Shown here: one piece after another, positions 36,026 through 48,800 of the stretch | Position numbering within the stretch: the first letter of the stretch is position 1 | Layout of the letters: each line of letters begins with the position of its first letter | Assembly: GCA_028583405.1 (NCBI GenBank) | Contig: JAPTMU010000061.1 | Span: 321,764 to 385,763 of the forward strand | Source: Pogonophryne albipinna | Taxonomy: Eukaryota > Chordata > Actinopteri > Perciformes > Artedidraconidae | Direction of reading: 5' to 3' | Length of the DNA stretch: 64,000 nt | Notes under the pieces: model-generated | The model's input: the letters and a program-made list of their open reading frames with translations, nothing else | What the model was told of the DNA's origin: nothing | Databases searched by the model: none | Program-made: the position numbers and the translations under genes

Positions 36026-36029
36026 TTAA

Positions 36030-36878
36030 TAGTCTAATAAATATAAAATCATTGCCAGTTATCAGTTGCAAGTGTGTATTTGAACAAAACGAAACAGCTC
36101 TATAATGGCAGGCAAAACAACGTTACTTGCCTTATTTTCTAAAAAGAATATCATTCACGAGAAGAAAGACAACCTGTACAACCTGTACCTGTACACCTTT
36201 GGCAGTTGGCAGTTGCACGCGAGCAGTTAATTAGGTAATCACTTGGGATGACCTAATTAAAATAGCGTCTACCAAGTAAAAAGTGCTCATAGTATGTACA
36301 GTATATTGCAAAAGGGAATAAGAGAGTATGTGGGAATATTATTGTTTGTGAGGGAACATTTTAATTGCTGTTTAAGAAAGGAAAGGGGTTAACAACGATG
36401 CACTGATGATGTTTGTCTTATTAGAAAGTGCTCTAACACAACAGATGTAAAGGGGACAGAAAGGTGTCTCTTTCCTAGAAGTGCATGTCAGAGCTTGTCA
36501 GTCTGAACAAACTGAGACAGTTACAGGTAATGATGCTTGCTAGGGATGCTCCGATCGATCAGCCGCCGATCGATAATCTTCTTCAATCTTCTTCTTCAAT
36601 GCTGTCGTCACCACAGCACCCAATTTAATTCCATAGAAACAGTTGTTTTATAATTACTGCATAACTCTAGCTAATTTGAATAGTCTAATAAATGTAAAAT
36701 CATTGCCAGTGTTATCAGTTGCAAGTGAGTATTTGAACAAAACGAAACAGCTCTATCATGGCAGGCAAACGAAACAGCTCTATAATGGCAGGCAAAACAA
36801 CGTTACTTGACTTATTTTCTAAAAAGAATATCATTCACGAGAAGAAAGACAACCTGTACAACCTGTACCTGTACACCT
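36030..36878. repeat. Direct duplication (36030-36198 and 36681-36878) in a hAT-like remnant
   Basis: Both segments contain aaaatcattgccag, gaacaaaacgaaacagc, atggcaggcaaaacaacg and end in acctgtacacct; the second has an extra 29-base internal repeat. Each can encode a short MAGKTTLLALFSKKNI start that resembles the N-terminus of a BED-finger hAT transposase. Between them, 36543 has agggatgctccgatc, similar to the ends of fish hAT elements. Decayed. Confidence 0.55.
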
Positions 36879-36879
36879 G

Positions 36880-36930
36880 ATGGAGGGAGAGAGAGGGAGA
36901 GAGAGGGAGAGAGAGGGAGGGAGGGAGATG
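36880..36930. repeat. (GAGAGGGA)n low-complexity tract
   Basis: Purine-only tract of gagagagaggga words. Confidence 0.85.
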
Positions 36931-37373
36931 TTTGGGCATGTTATTGTAGATCAGAAAAACAGCCCAGTACCAGAGAGAGCACTTGAAGACATTTGTTGGA
37001 TACTTCATTTCAGTGAGGGACTTGGAGGTATTGATATGGCACATCGACCAAGAAACAAGGTTTGTTCAAGCAGAACAGACATTTTCTTAAAGAGGTTTAT
37101 ATTTGCATTAATACGATAACATTGTTCTTTATAAAATAACTGTATATTCCTGTCACCTGCATTTCTCTGACTTTTGGAGGGGACTTCGTTCCAATAGGTA
37201 TTTGTCCTTCTATATCATCGCATACTTTGTTAAATGTTTACTTTTGTATTTAAAAGAAAATACATTATTTGAGGAGCAAAACACTGTTCTCCTCAAATTT
37301 CGTATAGATTTCAGGGCGTACTTTAGTGTTTATGTTGCATTTTTCCTGGTACAATTACTAGTGACCTGTAAAA

Positions 37374-37771
37374 CGCTTCTACTGAAGCCTTCCGAACGCC
37401 GACACCTCCTCATCTCCACCGCTCCCATGTTTTATTTTGTGTTACCATAAGTTAGTCTCTCTGCGTTTCCGTGCTGGGCTAATGCTAATGCTAATAATGC
37501 TTATGCGAGGATAATAAAATGGCGGCTTCACAAAACTTTTTTTGGAGTTTTACGGGGCGTGGTTTGCAATCCGTCCAGCCAATCAGACATAGGAACCTTT
37601 TTCTCCCACGAAAGCCCCTGCTCTCTAGCAGGGACGGAAAAGGGGGTAAAAAGGTTCTCATGAACTAATTTTAGTTCCGGCTCTTTTTGGTGTGAACGCA
37701 ACATTTCGGAACTATATATATATATTTATATATATATAAAGTGGGAAAAGTACTGCGGTATGAACGCGCCT
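37374..37771. mobile_element. Partial MITE, same family as 58966-59613
   Basis: Matches the right two thirds of the 58966-59613 element (cttctactgaagccttccg, aaatggcggcttcacaaaac, aaagtactgcggt, gcgcct end). The left terminus is lost and an AT-dinucleotide tract has grown near the right end. Confidence 0.8.
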
Positions 37772-38799
37772 ATTGATTATCACAACTTGCATTGATTTTT
37801 TTGTGATTTAGTCCACAGTGAAACACCCATGATGTTTTCGGTCATAATTGACCGCCATAGAAAATGAATGTGTATCAGTGTATTATGTTCATCCTGCAGA
37901 TGGAAAACATCCCTGACACTCTGTGAGGGGGAAGTCACTGGTAAGCCTTCAGGTAACACTGCTGCAACTGATCACTGTTCAAATAAAGGATCCAATTTTA
38001 GGAAATTGTCACATTTGAAGTAAGATCAAATATGCAAACTGCCGGTTTGTTTTTTTCAGATAAACACATTGTTACAACCCGGCTCACACACACACACACA
38101 CACACGCTGACTTTCATGTTACACAGATGTCAATTTCGGCTCTGTGACTTTTCTACTCTTGTAAATATAGATTATAGCAAACTTGGAACCCATTGGTTTC
38201 AGTCACGGTCAATATTTCTAGTTTGCTGGTGTGCGATAATGGATAATGCCTCAGGCTTCCCCTCTGTACGCTGGTCATTGTCTCCAGGATGGAGGTTTGA
38301 TTTGAGAAAAAGATATATTTCACAAGTTGCATGCCTCTTTTTCTCTCCAATGCAGCCATTTTTACCTGAATGCAAACAAGGCCTACTCAGACATTGCACT
38401 ATACTGGAACATAATTGCATAAAAGGCTCATATGAATTAAAACACTTCCATTAACCAAAATCCGTGTTGCCCTAAAGATGCTGTATTCATATTCAGGTTG
38501 GAGAGTACTTCAGAATGATACTTAGTATAGTGCTCCAACAGTTTCAACAAAGCACTGTTAGCATTAACTTTCCTGACTGGACATCTGTCTCCCTTTCTCT
38601 GAAAGCTACACATATTTTCACATATAGCTTTGGGTGCTGATAAGATGGGTGTGGGTGGCCTTCCCCAGTTGTGTTGGGGATTTTCTATTGAGGGTTGACA
38701 TATGCAGACAGCACAAACAGACATTGTTCCATTCCTCAGAAAGTTGAACCTGCATTGTCTGCATCCTGATCACCTGTTGTTGTTTTTTAAAAGTTTGAA
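37772..38799. other. Spacer upstream of the NAT8L-like gene
   Basis: No coding feature. A (CA)n run lies at 38084-38106. It may contain the promoter or 5' UTR of the NAT8L-like gene, but no core promoter element stands out. Confidence 0.4.
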
Positions 38800-41758
38800 A
38801 TGGAGGAAATAACACAAAAAACTGATGCCCAAAAACAGGACAATGGACGAAAAGAACAAAAGGGATTCCAAGCTGTCGTTGTGCGTGAGTTTGAGCTGGC
38901 AGACAAAGCAGAGATACATCGGATCTTTTCTGAAGGGCTGATGGAGAGGGTAGTGGACGCCGCTTTCCGAGGCTTGAGATATCACCCAGAAAGTCTCCTG
39001 CTGTATACTGCTTTGACAGGTAATATGAAGACATCAATGAAGTGCTTTTGCTTTGTCTTTCAAAAGGAACACTTTTGTGTACACAAACACTCAGCATTTC
39101 TTCCTTTTTTACCCTTTTTATTTGTATGTAACTTTCAAATTAATTTATGTTTTCTTGTTGCTTTCTGTTGTATAATTATCTTGTCATTCCAATATGTAGG
39201 CCACAATTTGACCAAGAAAGTTAAAATTCTACAACTTGACATTTTCTTTACATCCATACATCTTTTCAATATCTTTCCTCTGGCAGTTGTCTGTTTTGTC
39301 TGCACCATGTGTTGGTGGGTGATAGGACTCCTCCCTGCATTAGTGCTCTGTGGCCGCTACTTCTACAGCAGACGTGCGATCCTTGAGTACCTGGAGGCAC
39401 GCTATGAGCGGAGACATGGGCGACATGGAGGGATTTTACATGAAATCACCAGGTATTGTTTTCTTGTATCATTTTTTTTTTATTTCACGTACATGTATCA
39501 AGTGGTAACCACAAACTTCTATAGCATATCTGTTACAATACTTTTAGTTTCCATTTCATCAAATGAGGAAGGGAGAATAATACAATTTCTGCACTGGAGA
39601 GTTGTATTTCTGTAATTTATTACAGCCAGAGTTGTGCATTTAAATACCTTGTCATAATTTAGGAATAAAAGTGCAAAATGTAAGCTGAGATACTGTTCAA
39701 CCTTATTGTGTTCTTACTAGCATGATTATCCTACCAGGCAAGGGCCAAGAGGTTGCATGTATCAGGGGCCTGATTGCCTTCCCTATACCAAATGACATAC
39801 AATTACTACAAGAAAGCTGCAAAGAAACACAATAAACTCACAACGTCTCTGCAAAACAACCACAAAGAGAGACAAAATGACTTCGAAGAAACAAACAAAA
39901 AACACTGTGAAATGCGTTATGTCTTCAACGAAACACAAAGCAACCAAAAGAGGCTGAGTAACGAGAGTAATACAGTTTATGAGTCAGGCTCCTTTGTATA
40001 AAAGATGGTGTGGCCTTTTGCTTGTCTGTGCCCCAGGGCCTGTAAAGCTGGTAGTTGTGTTGCTTATTGAACATTTTAGTGGGAAAATGTTTCTATCAAG
40101 TTGCAACAAAGCAGTGATAATGGACACAAAACAATTACTTTACTATGCCACTCACTTAAAGGTGGGGTAGGTACATTTGAGAAACCGGCTCGAGATACAC
40201 TTTTTGCTATTTTCCATGGAATGCTCTTAACATCCCGATAGCAATGAATATCTTAAGTGCTTTGACAATAAATCCATAAAAAAATGTCATCTGTGGAAGC
40301 CGTAGGACTGTAAAAAGCACGACCAATTATTTTAGCCGGCCGGCTAAAATAACTGGATGGCCTACCTGCCTGTTAGCCTTCCATCTGTACACAAACTTAT
40401 CTCGTGCCCTCATTGGCCATGTGCGCGTTCGTGTGTGTTGGAGGAGGGGCTCTGTAAGGAAGTGGCAGATTTTCTCCGGTTGTGTATTTTCAAATTCTAG
40501 CGATCTCGAGCCGGTTTCTCAAACTTACCTACCCCACCTTTAATGTAACATTATGGTCACAATATATTAGTAGCAAGTTGGTCTATTATTTGTTCTTTAT
40601 ATTTTGTTTTCAATAAATAGTTTATTGATATATATATATATATACATTTTATAATGTTAATATATATTTATATTTAAGGTGTATTTGCTATGATCTATCT
40701 TTAGTGTTTCCTGTTTCATTTTGAAAAGGTTCTCTCACCCTGTGTGATATCTGTTTTTACTTCCTGTCTTTGTATTTTCCCGCCCTTTTTGTGCTTGTTT
40801 GACCCGTCCTGATTGTTTCCACCTATGTATAATCACCCTGCCGCCCTTTGCGTTTTGTGCCTACCCTTTCCAGCTGTGTCTTGTCAATGTTATTAGTCCT
40901 GTCTGAGTACATGCATTTATTGTCCTGTCCTTGTTCCTGATGTGGTCAGTCTGTCTGTATTTGTCCCTGGCTGATTCCTTGCATTGCTGCCCTTGTTCCT
41001 TGTGCCATCCCTGTATGTCTTTCAATTCATTTGGATACTTTTGCTTGTATTTCCTTCCTGGTTCCTCAGTGCTTTTGTGTTTTCCAATTTGTGTTACCAA
41101 CTTGAGTTCATTAAAGCTCACTTTTGGTTTTGAATACCTACCACCATTGTGTCTCTGCTTTAGGGTCTAATCTGCCAAAAATGTGGGTTATTTTATTTCT
41201 TCAATCATGTGCAATGCCTTGTTAATATGCTGCTGCTATTACATTTTTAGCAGTTCAACAAGAGCATCTAACCTAATTATTGGAGATGCCAATGTTCCTT
41301 GATGCTGTGAAATTAAGTTATAAACTGTCTCATCTATGTCACTTTCCTTGGCCCCCACCTTAGTCTCCTGTCTGTGGGTAGCAGAGCTGGAGGGCAAAGT
41401 GGTGGGTATGGTCGCAGCAGTGGACCAGAAGCAGCCAGGGGGGGCCATCATGCTGCAACGGATGTCTGTTGACTGGAGATGTCGTCGGTGTGGAGTCGGT
41501 GTGGCGCTGGGAAGGAAGGTTCTGGAGTTCGCTGTCACTCATGGATACTCCAGGGTTGCCTTGGGAACCACAGCCTACTCGCCTGCTGTCCACAAGCTCT
41601 ACCTGCGTCTGGGCTTCCGCTGTGTGGGGGTCACTATCGAGAAAGCCATACCTGGTGCAAATTGGTCCTTACTTGGACAGATTTTCTACAGGGTTCACCT
41701 TCATCAATATATCCTAGATGTTCAAAATAACGGCATCACTTCAAATAAACAAAATTAA
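38800..41758 (+). CDS. nat8l: NAT8L-like N-acetyltransferase, three exons, one frameshift
   Basis: Exons: 38800-39019 (ATG, donor gtaata), 39287-39452 (acceptor ggcag, donor gtattg), 41364-41758 (acceptor ccttag, stop TAA). Both introns are phase 1. NAT8L makes N-acetylaspartate from aspartate and acetyl-CoA at ER or mitochondrial membranes. Seen: VVVREFELADKAEIHRIF and MERVVDAAFRGLR in exon 1, a hydrophobic membrane segment starting VVCFVC in exon 2, then the GNAT core in exon 3 with SCLWVAELEG, the acetyl-CoA loop CRRCGVGVALG, GRKVLEFAV, VALGTTA and HKLYLRLGF. Near 39410 one extra base shifts the frame; beyond it the expected DMGDMEGFYMKSP segment is open and joins exon 3 in the right phase. 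So it is either a sequencing error or a young pseudogene. About 260 residues against about 300 in mammalian NAT8L. It could be a fish paralogue and not nat8l itself. Confidence 0.8.
40158..40550. mobile_element. MITE in NAT8L-like intron 2, TTAA flanks
   Basis: Long terminal inverted repeats: aggtggggtaggtacatttg and gagaaaccggctcgaga on the left, their inverse on the right, with TTAA on both sides (40157-40160 and 40545-40553 region). TTAA duplication fits piggyBac-like mobilisation. A second, rearranged copy seeds the minisatellite at 4000-4545. Confidence 0.8.
40551..41363. other. Remainder of NAT8L-like intron 2
   Basis: AT-rich, with an AT tract at 40628-40645. A Pro/Cys-rich open frame near 40930-41170 has no recognisable protein. 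Confidence 0.4.
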
Positions 41759-42017
41759 ATTGGAAGGAATGTAAAATAAAGAGATGTTTCAGTCTGTTTG
41801 AAAGCTTATCTCAGTAACTACCCATTATAAACTTGTATGACATTTTCTATGCAAGAAATGCAGCACTGAATAATTATAATATCAAAATCAGTACCCATAA
41901 TTGAACTGTGCAGATTTACATCAATGAACACTGCAGCAGATTCAAAAGGTGCCAATTTTCTTTTACTCTGTTATTATTTTTCCCCTTTGTTCTGCATCAT
42001 TGGTTGTTCACATTCCT

Positions 42018-42235
42018 TGCACTTCGAGCAATAAAATTGCTAACAAAGCACTTATATACTAATAAAGGACTGGCTTACCTAAAGCCAGTTGAGTAGCACT
42101 TGGAATGTTTTTGCTCTATGAAACCTGATGTACTTTTATGTTTCTGTTTTCTTCAAGGTTGTATCTTCTTGGTCGAATGCACTTATTGTAAGTCGCTTTG
42201 GATAAAAGCGTCAGCTAAATGCAATGTAATGTTAA
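42018..42235 (+). mobile_element. 5'-truncated L2 3' end
   Basis: Matches the L2 3' UTR (acttcgagcaataaaattg, aaggactggcttacc, gtaagtcgctttggat) and ends in the short aatgtaatgtt tail. Confidence 0.85.
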
Positions 42236-42439
42236 AAGAGAAAGTAATCTTTGCCTAGCTCTCTGAGGCTATAAATAAACACAACACAAAAACACTTTAT
42301 CTCACTTCCTACTTTTCTCTTAAAGCGCAGCTGAACAACTTATAGTGGAGGCCAGCATGGTAGACTTTTACATAGGTTTACCTGTCACATTCCAACAGTA
42401 TATACCTGATTGACTGGTTAACGACCGCTGTATTCGTCT

Positions 42440-42625
42440 GCCTGTATTGTTTTTGTGTTCATTTTAACGTTGTTCATGCTATGTTTATTTTATTCGCTTT
42501 TCTTTTTAATGATTTTAAATGCCATTTTCTTAATGTCTTTCATTTTTTGTAAAGCACTTTGAATTGCCTTGTGTTGAAAAGTGCTATATAAATAAACTTG
42601 CCTTGCCTTGCCTTGCCCTCTTGGC
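42440..42625 (+). mobile_element. 5'-truncated LINE tail with (CCTTG)n
   Basis: Same 3' tail as 9050-9262 (ttgtaaagcactttgaattg, ctatataaataaacttg), ending in four ccttg repeats. Confidence 0.75.
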
Positions 42626-44229
42626 CAAGTCGCTCTTGAAAAAGAGATTTTAATCTCAATTAGACTTTTACCTGGTTAAATAAAGGATACATAACCTTAC
42701 GTGTTGAAAATGCTATTTTCTTCACTGGAACTGGAAAGTCAAACCATTTTCTTTAAAAAACGATTCACCTTCTCTGCTTGACATAAAAAAATCTTAGTGA
42801 AAGCATTTTTTCACTGACTAAGAAGGTTGGAGCTTTGGGTTAGGGTTAGGGTTAATTTAACCCCCTACCTCTGTGACCTCATTCAACAACACACTCCCAC
42901 CCGTCGCCTCCCTAACTTGTGTTTCCCTAAAACTGTACTTGTAGAGAAACAAACCTACACTATGTCCACAAGCTTCTCAAGCAGCGAAACAAGCATTACA
43001 TTAAATAAAAGTGAAACATTTTAAATATAATTTTAGGCCCGTTAAAAACGTAGCTAAGGCCCTGCATTAAACTGCGGAGTGGCGTTCACAGACCGCGGCT
43101 CACACAGCTGCAGAGAGACCGAGCTGTCCCAGCACCTGAAGGTGGATCAGCTTCCCCTGGGAGCATTTCCCCTTCCATTAGTTTTTTTTTTTACTAAGGA
43201 CGAGAGCTTGAAACAAAATATTAATAAAACGCTGCCGTTTGAATCGATAGCGTTTAACAGACGGTCGCTGTTTGGGACGTTACATTACAAAATACTACAC
43301 AGACAGCGGTAGCTGGGAGGTCGATCACTTTGCTAAACTATGGTAGGCCTACTATTAAATCCACATAAATTACACATCACAGCAATGAGGCCAGATCAAT
43401 TAAACCAAGATACATCCGTTATCGTCAAATTGGGTCTAAACACAGCTGCCTGTGTGCGCTTGATAAATACTTTCTGATGTTATATTTATGATATGCTACT
43501 TATCAGCTACATGGCCCTAACGTGTAAAGTTATACAAGCATTTGTACCAGTGCTTTTCACAAGTAAACTCTTGCAGGCCAGAGTAACTGGAGTGAGTCAA
43601 CAACAACACAAAGACATATCTGAGAAGTGATCAGGATGAACAGAAAGAGGAAAAGGAAAAGAGAGTACACTGAAGAGACCAGGAGGGTCAGAGCAGGAGG
43701 AAGAGGAGGAGATGAAGACATTAGTGAAGAAGAAGAAATGTATGTGAGGAATAAAGAGGGACAGAGGCAGGGATCAGGAGGCAGATGAAACTTCAGCTGG
43801 ACCACATGGTATGTTCTTATTCTGCTTGCATACATATTCCATCACAGCAGCACCATCTAGCAGCTCTTAGTATTGAAAAATATTTATTGAAATGTGTTGC
43901 TGCACAGGTCACCTTTTGCTCTCTGAAGAGATGGGTAATGTCATTTGTGTACTTAATTATAACTAAGTACTTTGACTGTAAGCAGAATTCTGAGTATTCT
44001 CTGAATCGGGTGCCTTTTGGGTCTTTACATCTTTGAAAAATGAAACTAAAATGTTTGGTCATAACATCTGGTAGTGGACTAGTTACATTTCCCCACCTCA
44101 GGCACAAAGTATACATAATTACTAGGAATTTCCTTGAACAAATGTAACAGGGTTGAAGTTTTTGACAAAAAGTAGCCATGAGACCTTCTCTAGCTAAGAT
44201 ATGGCACCACATGGAAGTCAAGGACTTAT
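42626..44229. other. Spacer before the long LINE
   Basis: No gene supported. Contents: three telomere-like ttaggg units at 42838-42857; an open frame at 43079-43312 without homology; a 50-codon ORF at 43636-43788 starting MNRKRKRKREY, rich in Arg and Glu. No H2A promoter or first exon is present here, although the H2A at 49306 needs one. Confidence 0.4.
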
Positions 44230-44239
44230 GTATACAAGG

Positions 44240-45460
44240 CAAAAACCCAGCAGCAGCCTGGTCCTCCTTCAGTCACCCAGCAGCGGCAGCCCAGCAGAAA
44301 CCTGGTCCTGTACTACGTCCAGCCACCCAGCAGCAGCCTGGCCCTCCTTCAGTCACCCAGCAGCAGCCTGGTCCTGGTCCTGGTCCTCCTTCAGTCACCC
44401 AGCAGCAGCCTGGTCCTCCTTCAGTCACCCAGCAGCAGCCCGTCCTTCAGCCCAGCAGCAGCCTGGTCCTGATCCTTCAGCCCAGCAGCAGCCTGGTCCT
44501 CGTCCTTCAGCCCAGCAGCAGCCTGGTCCTCGTCCTTCAGCCCAGCAGCAGCCTGGTCCTCGTCCTTCAGCCCAGCAGCAGCCTGGTCCTGATCCTTCAG
44601 CCCAGCAGCGGCCTGATCCTCGTTCTTCAGCCCAGCAGCAGCCTGGTCCTGATCCTTCAGCCCAGCAGCGGCCTGGTCCTCGTTCTTCAGCCCAGCAGCA
44701 GCCTGGTCCTCCTTCAGTCACCCAGCAGCAGCAGCCCAGCAGAAACCTGGTCCTGTACTACGTCCAGCCACCCAGCAGCAGCCTGGCCCTCCTTCAGTCA
44801 CCCAGCAGCAGCCTGGTCCTCCTTCAGTCACCCAACAGCAGCCCCGTCCTTCAGCCCAGCAGCAGTCTGGTCCTCGCCCTTCAGCCCAGCAGCAGCCTGG
44901 TCCTGATCCTTCAGCCCAGCAGCAGCCTGGTCCTCGTCCTTCAGCCCAGCAGCAGCCTGGTCCTGGTCCTTCAGCCCAGCAGCAGCCTGGTCCTCGTCCT
45001 TCAGCCCAGCAGCAGCCTGGTCCTCGTCCTTCAGCCCAGCAGCAGCCTGGTCCTGATCCTTCAGCCCAGCAGCGGCCTGGTCCTCGTTCTTCAGCCCAGC
45101 AGCAGCCTGGTCCTGATCCTTCAGCCCAGCAGCGGCCTGGTCCTCGTTCTTCAGCCCAGCAGCAGCCTGGTCCTGGTCCTGGTCCTCACCCAGCAGCCCA
45201 GCAGCAGCCTGATCCTGGTCCTGGTCCTCACCCAGCAGCCCAGCAGCAGCCTGGTCCTCGTCCTTCAGCCCAGCAGCAGCCTGGTCCTGGTCCTGGTCCT
45301 CACCCAGCAGCCCAGCAGCAGCCTGGTCCTGGTCCTCACCCAGCAGCCCAGCAGCAGCCTGGTCCTGGTCCTGGTCCTCACCCAGCAGCCCAGCAGCAGC
45401 CTGGTCCTGGTCCTGGTCCTCACCCAGCAGCCCAGCAGCAGCCTGGTCGTCGTCCTGCCA
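44240..45460 (+). repeat. QQQPG-coding minisatellite in LINE ORF1
   Basis: Repeats built of cagcagcagcctggtcct plus a variable tail (ccttcagcc, ccttcagtcaccc or cacccagcagcc), mostly 30 bases (10 codons, QQQPGPxPSA). A block of about 440 bases is itself duplicated (44260-44460 against 44700-44850, both with cctgtactacgtccagc). Indels move the QQQPG frame from frame 3 to 2 to 1 along the array, so no single frame spans it; the last third is in frame with the ORF1 C-terminus. Confidence 0.88.
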
Positions 45461-45852
45461 GCAAGGATCTCCCTCTCCCTGAAGATCAACAGCCTTTAAC
45501 TCCTGAAGACGACTCTCCATCCCAGTCAGGTGAGGGTAGATTAACTATTGATAGTGATGTAGAGAGCGAGTACAGCTCTGAGAATGAGGTTGAAGATGAG
45601 AAATATTATGAGAGTGTGAGCGAAAGCCCAGGATCTGACTCCAGCCCTGACAGCCTTACAGCTGGTCAGCGAGTCAGCATGCCCCTCTACTCGCCCCCTG
45701 AGAGCAAATCAGGGTCTTTTTCACCAACTCCGGAATTTCCAGACCCCCCGAGTGAGACTCAGGGGGAAGCCCCGTCTGAGGTCTCAAAGAAGAGACCTGC
45801 AAGTAGAAACTTGAACCAAAATGAAAAACGGGCAAATGTAGATACATCATAG
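45421..45852 (+). pseudogene. LINE ORF1 C-terminal region
   Basis: In frame with the last QQQPG units: PASKDLPLPEDQQ, then a strongly acidic, Ser-rich stretch (DSDVESEYSSENEVEDEK), then Pro/Ser-rich sequence and a basic end (KKRPASRNLN) with a stop at 45850. A nucleic-acid-binding CCHC knuckle, usual in Tx1 ORF1, is not visible; the N-terminal part is probably missing or scrambled by the repeat expansion. Confidence 0.6.
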
Positions 45853-48800
45853 TGATTTATTTTATAAACCAATATGAGCTTCTGAAATGTCGCTACCTGG
45901 AATGTACGTGGTGTTCAGTCTAAAGACTTTCGAGAGAGGAAAATTAAATATTTATTAGACACTAATTGTGACTTCCTCTTTACGGATTAGACTGAATACC
46001 ACCAGTGATGTTGATGATGTGTGTAAACGGTGGCATAAAGGCAAAAGTATTATATCCATCGGAGAGAGTAGAGCTGACGGAGTTGGCATTTTCTTCAAAG
46101 AAAAAGACATCACTATTAGAAGAAGGGACATAATCCCAGGAAGGCTGCTTATGGTGGATTGTTTTTATAAAAATGAAAAATATCGACTTATTAATATTTA
46201 TACTGCCCCTGAGGCAAAAAATAAGTTACAATTATTCAGAAAACTTAGAGAGCTATTAACAGTGGGTTATAAGATTATATTAGGTGGTGATTTTAACACA
46301 GTAACAGAAGACATAGATAAGTGTAGTACAGCTGTTTTTAAACTGAGGGCGGAAGGAAAGCTGCTGAAAGAAATCTGCAGCGATGCAGGCCTAATCGATG
46401 TCTGTCGCTCTCTGAATCCCGCTGGAATGGATTTCACGAGATATGACAAAACAACTAAAACCCGTATAGACAGGATTTATGTATCGAAACACTTCTCTGT
46501 AACCAACTACAAAACAATCTTTAATAACTTTTCAGATCATCTTTTGGTCCAAACGTCATTATCCTCCGGAGCCCCTTCCACTAGAGGCTTCTGGAAACTG
46601 AACACACAGTGCCTAAAAAATACTTGTGTCTCAACAGAACTAAAACTGGAAATACAAAAAATAATACAATTGAGATGTTTAACAAACTCTGACATCAAAT
46701 TATGGGAAACATTAAAAATGAGGTTAAAACGTTTTTTCAAATTTAACTGTAGAGCATTAAATAAAGCAAAACATATTAAATATGAATCAAACAATATTCA
46801 TTTAAAGCAGATTAAAGTTAAAACTAAAACGGTAGAAGAAAATATATCTAAATTAAAAACTGAAATTGATCAATTAAACCGGGAATCATTATATAATATT
46901 CATTCAACATCTGAAATAGATCAGAGAGGCAACTTGGCTCAAGCCATTAAAACCAACCAAAAGCAAATTCAAAGTAAATTCATCAAATGTATAACAAATC
47001 AAGAAGGTTGTATTGTGTATAATGAAAAACAGAAACGAGAAGTGATAAGAGATTTATGTTCTGAAGCAAATAAAAAAATAGACATTGAAACGGACTGTGT
47101 TAAAACTCTGTTGGGAACAATCCCTCCGTACAATATCCAAGAATTTGACTTCCTTCTCGGTGAGATTAGAAAAGATGAGGTGATCCAGGCGGTGAAAGAG
47201 CTGAATGTCGGTAAGAGCCCCGGTCCTGATGGCCTGCCCACTGAGTTTTATCAACTGTTATCTGATGATGTTTTAAACTTACTGACCTCTATGTTTAATG
47301 AAGGTCTCAGCAGTGGTTGTATGGGGGACTCATTTTATGAAGGTGTCTTGACTCTACTATATAAAAAAAACGATGAAACTGATATAGATAATTACAGACA
47401 TTTAACTATAATGAATACTGATTATAAGATACTAGCAAAAATAATAATGAATAGATTAACAGATATATTAGATAAAATAATAGATAAGGAGCAAACATGT
47501 GCTATAAAAGGTCGCCTTATGTGGGACAACTTATCCATTTTAAGAGAAATCATAAATAAGCCAAAAGAAGAAAAATATTTTTTTATTATTGGACTTGATC
47601 AAAAAAAAGCCTTCGACTATTTATCCAGGGAATACTTATGGTCGGTGATGAAGGCCTACGGATTTCCTGAAGCCTTCATAAACATGATTAAGTGTCTGTA
47701 TTTTAAATCTTGTGTCTGTGTAAATGTAAACGGTGTGTTAACAAATGCATTCAATGTTGAGAGAGGGGTTAAGCAGGGGTGCCCTCTAAGCGCAGCTCTG
47801 TACGTGCTAGCCATAAGTCCATTCATTAAAATAATAAACAATGACAGGTTCATATCAGGAACACCAGTTGGCCATGCGCCCAAAATAACTGCCATCGCCT
47901 ATGCAGACGATGTCACTGTTATAATAAAAAACCAACAGGAAATGGATGTTCTAACAAACCACCTAAACCTCTATGAATTGGCATCAGGAGCTAAATTAAA
48001 CCACAGCAAAACTGAAGGTGTTTGGATCGGCACCGACGATGACAAATGTCACATTAACATTCAAGTGAAAAAAGAAATTAAAATACTTGGAATAACTATT
48101 TGTAGCGACAACTGTGCTGAACTCAATTGGGAGAACAAACTAAGTGAAGTCAAAGAACAAGTTAAACACTGGGAGAATAAAAATACAAATTATAAATCAA
48201 GAATAAACATAATAAAATCATTCATACTCAGCAAGATCCTTTTTCTAGCAAACATCTTCCCCCCACCAGCGCAAATAATTATGCAATTAAACAAACAGTG
48301 TGTCAATTTGGTGTGGGGTACAACAAGGGAGGTTGCGAAACGTAATTTATTATTTAAGAGTAGGGAATATGGAGGCCTGGGAGCCATAGACCTGGGCATT
48401 AAACTAAAAATGACCTTTGTAAAAAACATCTCGGCTGCAATCGATAGGAAAGCACCTTGGGTTGAGGATGGAGAAATGGGATGGAAGAAAAGAAGAGGCA
48501 GAACTAGAAATGGACCCTATTACAAGTTAGTTTATGGTGACTTCACAACTGAAGTTCAGCATTTAGAGATTGATTGGATCGGACTACCGAATAGAGTAAT
48601 TTTTAAAATGATAAACGATTTCAAATATGGAGGTGTTATAGCACACAAAAACCTAACACCTGATTAAGGTAAGGAAGTCTTAAAATTAGTCAAAAGTAAA
48701 CAGTTATCGGAGAGCATGAGAGACGTGAGGTGGCTGATATCAGTCAACAGACTTGCGGTCAGAGCTGTGGTTTCATGGAGCTGCTATGTGAAAACTAAAA

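Noticed and set aside
42838..42857. Telomere repeat (three ttaggg units)
   Set aside because: Too short to indicate a telomere or fusion; isolated.
43636..43788. 50-codon Arg/Glu-rich ORF (MNRKRKRKREY start)
   Set aside because: Low-complexity purine-rich sequence without homology; possibly transposon-derived, not enough to call a gene.
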